Assembly: GCA_038125725.1 (NCBI GenBank)
Contig: JAYPEK010000070.1
Span: forward strand, 1-16,797
Direction of reading: 5' to 3'
DNA length: 16,797 nucleotides
Origin: TMED8 sp038125725
GTDB taxonomy: Bacteria > Pseudomonadota > Alphaproteobacteria > Rhodospirillales > Casp-alpha2
The notes under the pieces are model-generated. The model saw nothing but the letters and a program-made list of their open reading frames with translations. It ran no database searches and was not told where the DNA came from. Of this stretch, positions 7,321-13,250 are shown piece after piece. Positions within the stretch are counted from its first letter, which is position 1. Each line of letters opens with the position of its first letter. The position numbers and the translations under genes were made by a program.

Positions 7321-8354
7321 CCGGCGTAGAGTTGGAACAACACCCCGGCGGCCGTGGCACCAGTGACGGCGAGCACCATGTACCAGAGGAACATCGGCAG
7401 CCGCACCAAGGCGAAGACCGCCACGGCGGCGGGCATGGACGTGACGGCGCCGGCCACCAGGAAGGCCATGCCGGCACCGGGTTGCACGCCCATGTCAATC
7501 AGGCCCTGGATCAACGGCAGCGCCGCGAAGCCGTTCAAATAGGCCGGCACGCCGGTTACCACGGCGATGGGAATCGCCCAGACGCTTTCATCGCCCAGGA
7601 ACTTGGCGATCGACTCCGCCGGCAGATACTTGATCATCAGGCTTTCCAGCAGGAACGCCAGCGCCAGCCATTTCAGCAGGAACAGCGTGGTGTCGACCAT
7701 CTCGCCGGTGAAGGCCTTGCGCCGCTCGGCCTCGGGCCAGAACTTCCACATCACGGATTTCGGCTTCGACACGCTGCTCTTGGCGCAGCAACTGGGGCTG
7801 GCTTCCGGGCGCAGCGGATCGGCGAAGATACCCTTGGCCATGACCAGACGGGTGAGATAGCCGCCGTAGAGCCCGATGCCGACGGCAGCCATGGTCAGTG
7901 CCACGGCGAACTCGAGCCCCAGCGTGCCGGTGGCCAGGAAGAACTTGGCCGGATCCATCAGCGGCGACGAAATCCAGAATGCCATGACGGCGGGCACCGG
8001 CACGCCCATGGCCAACAGCGCCGCGATCAGCGGAATGACGCCGCACGAACAGAAGGGCGACAGGCCGCCGAACAGCGCGGCGACAAATATCATCACCGTC
8101 AGGCGGCCCTCGAACACCTTGGCGATCAGGCCGTCGGCGCCGGATGCCTTGGCATAGGCGGCGATGGCGATGGCTGCCAGCAGGTAGGGCGCGATGCCGA
8201 CCAACTGGTCGACGACGAAGACGAAGCTCTCCGGCACCTGTTCCGGCGCCAGCGCCGCGATGACGGCGAAAATCGCCGCCACAGCCAGCCAGGCCTTGTC
8301 GATGCTGCCGATGCGGCGCGTCACGTCGGCCGCGGTGAGTGCCAGAATGGTCAT
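7317..8354 (-). CDS. DUF318 / ArsP-type permease (COG0701)
   Basis: A 345-residue inner-membrane permease with roughly eight to ten helices in two related halves. The family signature is clear: GGLSPFCSCGVIPLI (residues about 96-110, Cys 102 and 104) followed by FWISSPLMDP (126-135). A soluble loop between the halves contains a Cys pair (SCCAKSS, Cys 189-190) and many charged residues. Members of this family include ArsP, which exports trivalent methylarsenicals, and the poorly characterised YraQ proteins. The conserved membrane cysteines make a soft-metal or metalloid substrate plausible, but no ars gene is next to it. The start is an ATG with AGGAG 6 nt upstream. It is the first gene of an operon under a promoter with a perfect palindrome and is translationally coupled to the MFS gene. 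Confidence 0.86.
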   Translation of the reverse strand: MTILALTAADVTRRIGSIDKAWLAVAAIFAVIAALAPEQVPESFVFVVDQLVGIAPYLLAAIAIAAYAKASGADGLIAKVFEGRLTVMIFVAALFGGLSPFCSCGVIPLIAALLAMGVPVPAVMAFWISSPLMDPAKFFLATGTLGLEFAVALTMAAVGIGLYGGYLTRLVMAKGIFADPLRPEASPSCCAKSSVSKPKSVMWKFWPEAERRKAFTGEMVDTTLFLLKWLALAFLLESLMIKYLPAESIAKFLGDESVWAIPIAVVTGVPAYLNGFAALPLIQGLIDMGVQPGAGMAFLVAGAVTSMPAAVAVFALVRLPMFLWYMVLAVTGATAAGVLFQLYAG

Positions 8355-8400
8355 GATCCACTCCTATGCCCGATCCTGCCTTCGCGCAAGATCACAAGTA

Positions 8401-8435
8401 ATATTTCCATATAACTGGAAATATAGAAATGTCAA
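8401..8435 (-). promoter_or_regulatory. Promoter and perfect palindromic operator of the permease operon
   Basis: On the minus strand a consensus -35 TTGACA (8430-8435) is followed after 16 bp by TATATG (8408-8413, four of six -10 matches). Overlapping the spacer and -10 is a perfect inverted repeat, ATATTTCCA-N6-TGGAAATAT (8401-8424). A dimeric repressor bound there would block RNA polymerase. Form, AT content and position fit ArsR/SmtB-type or similar winged-helix regulators, but no such regulator gene is in the window. The -35 also contains the stop codon of the upstream TyrA-like gene, so the two units are separate. Confidence 0.75.
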
Positions 8436-9211
8436 GAAGCCCGATCAATCTGGACGGTGCTCGACTCCAGTTCCTCGCGCAGGTCCTCGGCGATGGCGAA
8501 AAAGCGCGCGCGCACCTCGGCGGCGAAGGGGTTCGCCTGTTCGATTGCCGTGAACACGCCGTCGGCGTCGTGGCGCACCATTTCGGTCGCCTGCACTAGG
8601 AGCTCGTAGCTCGCCGTGGTCATCCGCGCCGGCAACGGCTCCATGCGCACCAGCGCCTTGGCGATCAGGTGCGTCAGGCCTTGCACGACGGCGGCCTCGC
8701 GGTCGTGTTCCTCGGGCGTGGCCTGCACCACCCTGAGGCCCAGTTCGGTCTCCAGGAAGCCGGCAATGCGCCGAACCGTACGGGCCTTGGCGCGGACCGG
8801 GCAAAGGGCGATGTTGTGGCCGCGAAGGCCCGCCTTGGCGCTCTGCGGTCCGAAAAGCGGGTGGGTGCCGATGATCTCCACGTCGGCGGGAAGGCCCTCC
8901 AGCATGATCCGCGCCGGTTCCACCTTCACCGAAACCGTATCGACGACGACGGTGCCGGCCGCGAGGTGCGGGCGGAGATCGCCGAGCGCCGGGGCCAGGG
9001 CATCCATCGGCATGGCCAGGATGACCAGATCGCAGCGAGCCGCCTCGGCCAGCGTGCCGGCGCGCACGTTGGCGAAAATGGGTGGTCCTGGCTCCAGCGC
9101 CGGGTCGCTGACGACGAGGCGGAAATGCCGGTGCAGATGGCGGGCGATCAGCCGCCCGAAGGCGCCGAAGCCAAGAAGGCCGATAGATTGAATGGAAGGT
9201 TTTCGTGACAT
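8432..9211 (-). CDS. TyrA-like prephenate/arogenate dehydrogenase family protein
   Basis: A 259-residue NAD(P)-dependent dehydrogenase. The Rossmann motif is GFGAFG (residues 14-19) with D36 at the end of beta-2 (VVSDPAL), which favours NAD. TVSVK (92-96) and GTHPLFGPQS (115-124) match the substrate region of TyrA proteins, where the HP histidine helps remove the hydride; VVQGLTH further on matches a second conserved His. The family converts prephenate to hydroxyphenylpyruvate or arogenate to tyrosine. The start at 9211 has GGAG 7 nt upstream; a longer reading to 9244 lacks this support. It has no ACT or chorismate mutase domain, and no aromatic-pathway genes are adjacent. The HPLFGPQS form resembles plant and enterobacterial TyrA more than the usual alphaproteobacterial cyclohexadienyl dehydrogenase, so it may be a second or divergent enzyme. 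Confidence 0.82.
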   Translation of the reverse strand: MSRKPSIQSIGLLGFGAFGRLIARHLHRHFRLVVSDPALEPGPPIFANVRAGTLAEAARCDLVILAMPMDALAPALGDLRPHLAAGTVVVDTVSVKVEPARIMLEGLPADVEIIGTHPLFGPQSAKAGLRGHNIALCPVRAKARTVRRIAGFLETELGLRVVQATPEEHDREAAVVQGLTHLIAKALVRMEPLPARMTTASYELLVQATEMVRHDADGVFTAIEQANPFAAEVRARFFAIAEDLREELESSTVQIDRAS

Positions 9212-9262
9212 CGCGGGTCTCCGTAAAGCCGCGATGCGGTGCACCTTAAATCAACTGATGAG

Positions 9263-9285
9263 CAACCGCCGGATCGCGGCGGTTG
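9263..9285. repeat. Perfect 9-bp inverted repeat (hairpin 1)
   Basis: CAACCGCCG at 9263-9271 and CGGCGGTTG at 9277-9285 are perfect complements around a 5-nt loop (GATCG). On the minus strand it sits about 50 nt before the TyrA-like start codon, so it could be part of that gene's leader or a terminator for the membrane-protein gene. No clear T-run follows on either strand. Confidence 0.6.
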
Positions 9286-9300
9286 AACAACAAAATGCGC

Positions 9301-9321
9301 CCGCCGTCATGTGGACGGCGG
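9301..9321 (-). terminator. Candidate intrinsic terminator of the membrane-protein gene (hairpin 2)
   Basis: CCGCCGTC (9301-9308) and GACGGCGG (9314-9321) form a perfect 8-bp GC-rich stem with a 5-nt loop. Read on the minus strand the stem is followed by GCGC and then ATTTTGTTGTT, a broken T-rich tract. It stands 100 bp past the stop of the three-helix membrane-protein gene. The T-tract is imperfect, so termination is likely but not certain. Confidence 0.45.
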
Positions 9322-9421
9322 AAAATAAACGGCCTGCAAGGTGCGAACAGGTTTGCGCATGGGCGCTGTCTACAGGCTCGCGCCGATGGACGCAAGTCTC
9401 GCTTGATTTCGCCGGTCCGTT

Positions 9422-9874
9422 TCAGCGGATGGCGAAGATCGTCACCAGGGCGCCGGACACCACGGCGGCGGCCATGGCGAACAGCATGGTATAACGCTCG
9501 ACGTTGCGCTCGCCGCGCGATTCGATGTTGTTAATCCGCCGACAGAGCGTCGAAAAATGTTTTTCGATGCGCCGAATGCGCTTGATCTCGTTGAACTGCC
9601 ACATCTGGTACATGAACAGCATGAACATGGCGCCGCAGCTCAGTAAGATGATGGCGATGGTGAACAGGTTCGCCAGCGTTTTCCCCGACGCGCCCAAATT
9701 CACGGTAATCACGGCCGTTGAATAGACGAGGGTCGACAAGCCGATGACGATCCATTGAACCAGCTTCGCGAACTGGATATTCGCCGATGCGTCGCGGTAC
9801 ATGGCGCTCAATTCCCGGTGCGTGGTTTCGTCGAGATCGGACGGCTCGTTGTCTTCCTTGGAAGTCTCTGCCAT
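9422..9874 (-). CDS. Uncharacterised three-helix membrane protein
   Basis: A 150-residue protein I do not recognise. The first 35 residues are acidic and polar (ETSKEDNEPSDLDETTH), then hydrophobic helices fall at about 38-60, 68-92 and 128-148. Between helices 2 and 3 is a strongly basic stretch of about 30 residues (EIKRIRRIEKHF ... RRINNIESRGER) that is probably amphipathic or coiled and cytosolic. There is no signal peptide. The ATG at 9874 has AAGGA 8 nt upstream. It lies behind the Lrp-type regulator gene on the same strand, 83 bp apart, and seems to have its own control region. Possible roles as a small channel subunit or membrane anchor are guesses only. Confidence 0.7.
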   Translation of the reverse strand: MAETSKEDNEPSDLDETTHRELSAMYRDASANIQFAKLVQWIVIGLSTLVYSTAVITVNLGASGKTLANLFTIAIILLSCGAMFMLFMYQMWQFNEIKRIRRIEKHFSTLCRRINNIESRGERNVERYTMLFAMAAAVVSGALVTIFAIR

Positions 9875-9919
9875 GGCAAAGGTCCTTGCTCAGAAAAACC
9901 TCCGCATACGATGCCGATC

Positions 9920-9939
9920 AAATCTAAAGATTTTGTCAA
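9920..9939 (-). promoter_or_regulatory. TTGACA element next to a 14-bp palindrome
   Basis: Minus-strand TTGACA (9934-9939) is immediately followed by the palindrome AAATCT-AA-AGATTT (9920-9933). This lies 46-65 bp before the start of the membrane-protein gene. No acceptable -10 is found 16-18 bp on, so the promoter call is weak, though the palindrome in the spacer position would suit an operator. Confidence 0.3.
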
Positions 9940-9957
9940 AGAAACGCGGGCTCGGCC

Positions 9958-10416
9958 TCAACTCATCGCCGGCAACGCCTTGGCGCGCTTGATCAGGCCA
10001 TAGGCGAACGAGGTGTCGATGGCGGCGATCATCGGGATGTCGTGGATCTTGTCGCGGATGAAGGCCTCGTAGGCTTCCAGGCTTTCGACCACGACACGCA
10101 ACAGATAATCGGCGTCGCCTGTCATCAGATAGCAATCCATGACCTCATCGATGTCGCTGATCATTCGCTCGAATGTGGCCACCGACTCGCGCGAATGGCG
10201 TTCAAGCCGGATGCGCACGAACACGGTGATCGGCAGCCCATAGGCCTTCTGGTCGATGATCGCCGTGTATCCCTGAATGATGCCCGACGCTTCCAGGTTG
10301 CGCAGCCGCCGGAGGCAGGGTGACGGTGACAGGTGCACGCGATCCGCCAGTTCCTGGTTGGTGAGCCGCCCATCCATCTGAAGCTGGCGCAGGATTTGCC
10401 GGTCTTTGTCATCCAT
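9958..10416 (-). CDS. Lrp/AsnC-family transcriptional regulator (MdeR-like by context)
   Basis: A 152-residue regulator of standard Lrp length. The N-terminal helix-turn-helix is LTNQELADRVHLSPSPCLRRLRNLEASGII (about residues 18-47), followed by a C-terminal RAM/AsnC ligand-binding domain (VFVRIRLERH ... VMDCYLMTGDADYLLRVVV). The start at 10416 has AAGGAG 6 nt upstream; a longer in-frame start at 10476 lies inside the promoter region and is not preferred. It is divergent from a methionine gamma-lyase gene with 122 bp between, the same pairing as Pseudomonas putida mdeR-mdeA, where the Lrp-type MdeR activates mdeA. It therefore probably responds to methionine or a related amino acid. Autoregulation through the shared region is likely but not shown. 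Confidence 0.9.
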   Translation of the reverse strand: MDDKDRQILRQLQMDGRLTNQELADRVHLSPSPCLRRLRNLEASGIIQGYTAIIDQKAYGLPITVFVRIRLERHSRESVATFERMISDIDEVMDCYLMTGDADYLLRVVVESLEAYEAFIRDKIHDIPMIAAIDTSFAYGLIKRAKALPAMS

Positions 10417-10453
10417 TTTCGGCTCCTTGATGATATATTCTGCCAATTCACCC

Positions 10454-10497
10454 ATTTTAAGCGCATGACTTCGCAAGCCAATTGCGCGTGCATTGGC
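10454..10497. promoter_or_regulatory. Divergent control region between the Lrp-type gene and mdeA
   Basis: On the minus strand TTGGCT (10476-10481) and TAAAAT (10454-10459), 16 bp apart, form a fair promoter for the regulator gene. An inverted repeat GCCAAT-N9-ATTGGC (10477-10497) overlaps that -35 and lies 41 bp before the mdeA start, so it could serve as a regulator site for both genes. No convincing -35/-10 pair was seen for mdeA, consistent with activator dependence. Confidence 0.45.
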
Positions 10498-10538
10498 GTA
10501 TCATACTAAAAATTATCCCAGTTTGCGAGGTTTCCACT

Positions 10539-11753
10539 ATGACCGACCATCCTTTGCCCCGCTCCGCCGGTTTCGCCACCCGCGCCATTCACTTCGGTTA
10601 CGATCCGGCAAGTGCCGAGGGCGCCCTGACGCCGCCCTTGCACATGAGTTCCACCTTCGCCTTCGACAGCGCCGAGGCCGGCGGCGAGATCTTCGCCGGC
10701 GAGCGCCAGGGCTATATCTATTCGCGCATCTCCAACCCGACGCTGGACCTGCTGGAACGCCGTATCGCCAGCCTGGAATCGGCCGAGGCGGCGTTGGGAA
10801 CGGCATCCGGCATGGGCGCCATTACCTCGGTGCTGTGGACGTTTCTTTCGCCCGGCGACGAGGTCATCGTCGACGAGACGCTCTACGGCTGCACCTTCGC
10901 CTACATGCGCCACGGGCTGTCGCGTTTCGGCGTTACCATTACCCACGTGGATCTTACCGATCCCGCCAACCTGGAGGCCGCCATTTCCGCGCGGACCCGC
11001 ATCGTCTATTTCGAAACCCCGGCCAATCCCAACATGCGCCTCGTCGATATTGCCGCCGTCGCGGCTGTCGCCCGAAATGCCGGCGCGCGGGTGGTGGTCG
11101 ACAACACCTATGCGACGCCGCTGATCACCCGGCCGCTGGAACGGGGCGCCGACATCGTCGTTCATTCGGCGACCAAGTATTTGGGCGGGCACGGCGATCT
11201 GGTGGCCGGCATGGTGGTCGGCGGCGCCGACGACCTGGCCCGCATTCGCCTGGAAGGGTTGAAGGACATGACCGGCGCCGTGCTGGCACCGATGAACGCC
11301 ATGCTGATCCTGCGCGGGTTGAAGACGTTGGAACTGCGCATGCAGCGCCATTCGGCGACGGCGGCGCAAGTGGCCGGCGCCCTGGAAGAGCATCCGGCGG
11401 TCGCCGCCGTCCATTATCCGGGTCTCGAAAGCTTTTCCCAGCATGCGCTGGCCGCGCGCCAGATGGCGCTGCCGGGCGGCATGATCGCGTTCGAACTGAC
11501 CGGCGGCATGGCGGCGGGGATCGCCATGATGAACGGTTTGCGAATGGTGCGCCGCACCGTCAGCCTGGGTGACGCGGAGAGCCTGATCCAACATCCGGCC
11601 AGCATGACCCATTCCACCTACACCGCAGAGGAGCGGGCAAGGCACGGCATCTCCGACGGTCTGATCCGGCTGTCGGTGGGGCTGGAAAACCCGGCTGACT
11701 TGCTGGATGACCTCTTGAGCGCGCTCGACCGGCCGCAGTCGGCCGCGGCCTGA
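10539..11753 (+). CDS. mdeA: Methionine gamma-lyase
   Basis: A 404-residue PLP enzyme that splits L-methionine to methanethiol, 2-oxobutyrate and ammonia. The Schiff-base lysine is K213 (SATKYLGGHGD), PLP contacts include Y61-R63 (YSRISNP) and D188 (VVVDNTYATP), and the catalytic Tyr is Y116. C118 in TLYGCTFAYM is the cysteine that separates methionine gamma-lyases from cystathionine enzymes. Conserved blocks such as RLEGLKDMTGAVL and SLGDAESLIQHPASMTHS match the Pseudomonas enzyme closely. The ATG at 10539 has GAGG 8 nt upstream; longer in-frame starts lie in the promoter region. It is divergent from an Lrp-type regulator and convergent with the PAS_5 gene. No 2-oxobutyrate dehydrogenase (mdeB) gene follows. 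Homocysteine and cysteine conjugates are possible side substrates. Confidence 0.93.
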   Translation: MTDHPLPRSAGFATRAIHFGYDPASAEGALTPPLHMSSTFAFDSAEAGGEIFAGERQGYIYSRISNPTLDLLERRIASLESAEAALGTASGMGAITSVLWTFLSPGDEVIVDETLYGCTFAYMRHGLSRFGVTITHVDLTDPANLEAAISARTRIVYFETPANPNMRLVDIAAVAAVARNAGARVVVDNTYATPLITRPLERGADIVVHSATKYLGGHGDLVAGMVVGGADDLARIRLEGLKDMTGAVLAPMNAMLILRGLKTLELRMQRHSATAAQVAGALEEHPAVAAVHYPGLESFSQHALAARQMALPGGMIAFELTGGMAAGIAMMNGLRMVRRTVSLGDAESLIQHPASMTHSTYTAEERARHGISDGLIRLSVGLENPADLLDDLLSALDRPQSAAA

Positions 11754-11768
11754 TCCGCGCCTTGCGGT

Positions 11769-12269
11769 TCAGACGCGGCGGAACTGATTGACGGTGACGC
11801 CGCTGGTGACCGTTTCGCCGTCGGCGGAGATCGGCATGCGGATCGTGGTCGTCGCGTAGTGAAGCGCGCGGACCGAAATCCAGTGCGTGCGGGTGCAGAT
11901 CGGCCGGCGCTCCTCGATCATCTGCGGAAAGACCTGGGCATTGACGAAGCCGTAGCCCTCGATGCCGTCGGCGTAGAAGGTCTTGCCGGTCAGTTCCATG
12001 CCGGATGCCTCGACCATCTTGCTGCCGAAGAAACGATAGTAATAGTCGAGCGGCGGCCCGATGAAATCGACCACCGCCATGCTGGGCACGATGCCCGGTT
12101 CCAACTCGTCCAGTTTGAATTCCCGCAGGGACGGGGCGAATTTGTCGCCGCGCTGGCGGTCCCAGTAGTCGTAGACCGCCGTGAGCGCCGGAATGTCGAT
12201 CTCCGAGATGTCGAGCCGCGTGGTCTCGACGATCGAAGCGACTTTCAAATCTTCGGCGTAGCGATACAT
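11769..12269 (-). CDS. PAS_5-family (PAS-domain) protein
   Basis: A 166-residue soluble protein made of a single PAS-like domain of the PAS_5 type. The pattern LTAVYDYWDRQRGDKFAPSLREFKLDELEPGIVPSMAVVDFI (split here as YDYWDRQRGDKFAPS, then DELEPGIVPSM) is the family's W-x-x-x-R-G-x-x-x-P-x-x-x-x-(D/E)-P arrangement. A later YRFFGSKMVEASGMELTGKTF matches the PAS core G-T/S-x-(V/L)-x-x-x-x-G-x-(E/D)-L-x-G-K. Family members are common in alphaproteobacteria and mostly uncharacterised; some may sense a ligand or bind partners. There is no output domain. The ATG at 12269 has AGAGG 4 nt upstream. It converges on mdeA, 15 bp apart, and is divergent from the GNAT gene. Confidence 0.78.
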   Translation of the reverse strand: MYRYAEDLKVASIVETTRLDISEIDIPALTAVYDYWDRQRGDKFAPSLREFKLDELEPGIVPSMAVVDFIGPPLDYYYRFFGSKMVEASGMELTGKTFYADGIEGYGFVNAQVFPQMIEERRPICTRTHWISVRALHYATTTIRMPISADGETVTSGVTVNQFRRV

Positions 12270-12401
12270 GGGGGCCTCTTTCCGTCGCCGGGATGCGGCC
12301 GTTTGGAAATCCGATCATGAGTGTAGCGCGCCGGCGGGGTTGACGCCACCCGGCCAGCCGGCCAAACCTTGGCGACGGCGCCACCGCGAAAGGACGACGA
12401 C

Positions 12402-13109
12402 ATGCCCCCCAGCAGCAACGAATTGGGCCAGCCCATCGGCGAGGCACTGCCCGACTGGTCGCCGGCGGCCTTTCCGAAGGTGCCCCTCATGCAGGGCCGG
12501 TTCTGCGATCTGGAACTGATCGACGCGGCCCGGCACGCCGAGCAACTGTTCGGCGCCTTCGCCGAGGACACCGACGGGCGAATGTGGACCTACATGGCGA
12601 ACGGGCCGTTCGAGACCGAAGCCGAAGTGCGCGGTTGGCTGGAGACGGCGGAGACGCTCGGCGATCAGGTTTATTACGCGGTGGTCGATAAGGCCACCGG
12701 CCGGGCCGTCGGCATCGCCACGTATCTCCGTATCCAGCCGCAGCACGGTGTCGTCGAAGTGGGCGCGATCTCCTACGCGCCTTGCCTGCAGAAGACCCCG
12801 GCCGCGACCGAGGCGATGTACCTGATGATGCGCCAGGTCTTCGAGGTCTGGGGTTATCGGCGCTACGAATGGAAATGCGACGATCTCAATGCCGCTTCCA
12901 AGCGCGCCGCCGAACGGCTGGGGTTCAGCTACGACGGCCTGTTCCGCCAGGCGATCATCTACAAGGGCCGCAACCGCGACACCGCCTGGTATTCGATCCT
13001 CGACAAAGACTGGTTCCGGATCAAAGCGGCGCTGGAAGCCTGGCTCGACCCGGCGAATTTCGATGCGGACGGGCGTCAGAAGAGGTCCTTGGCCGACCTG
13101 CGCGGGTGA
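12402..13109 (+). CDS. GNAT-family N-acetyltransferase (RimJ/RimL-like)
   Basis: A 235-residue acetyltransferase of the Acetyltransf_3 type, longer than minimal GNATs because of a 30-residue N-terminal arm. The core covers about residues 33-200: acetyl-CoA-binding strands at VYYAVVDKATGRAVGIATYLRI region (90-111) and VEVGAISY (118-125), then KCDDLNAASKRAAERLGF (158-175) and GRNRDTAWYSILDKDW (189-204), which is typical of RimJ/RimL relatives. Substrate may be a protein N terminus or a small molecule; it cannot be told. The ATG at 12402 has AAAGGA 7 nt upstream, which decides it over a TTG start at 12369. Its divergent neighbour is the PAS_5 gene. Base composition matches the GC-rich genome, unlike the next gene. 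Confidence 0.87.
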   Translation: MPPSSNELGQPIGEALPDWSPAAFPKVPLMQGRFCDLELIDAARHAEQLFGAFAEDTDGRMWTYMANGPFETEAEVRGWLETAETLGDQVYYAVVDKATGRAVGIATYLRIQPQHGVVEVGAISYAPCLQKTPAATEAMYLMMRQVFEVWGYRRYEWKCDDLNAASKRAAERLGFSYDGLFRQAIIYKGRNRDTAWYSILDKDWFRIKAALEAWLDPANFDADGRQKRSLADLRG

Positions 13110-13250
13110 ATCAAAACTTTGGTCTTTCCACCGATAGTTCTAGTGGGATTTAGGGACGGGTGAATAGGGACCTGTTGCTTGGCAGTCCGGTGGAAGCTAT
13201 GGCAGACTTTCCCTCGCAAACCCGTTTTGCCTCCAGAAGGACAGGCCCGA

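Noticed and set aside
7302..8414. Plus-strand open frame of 370 codons opposite the permease gene
   Set aside because: Antisense of a membrane-protein gene with low-complexity charged composition; no family resemblance.
10506..11645. Minus-strand open frame of 379 codons opposite mdeA
   Set aside because: Shadow of the methionine gamma-lyase gene, whose catalytic residues are all present on the plus strand.
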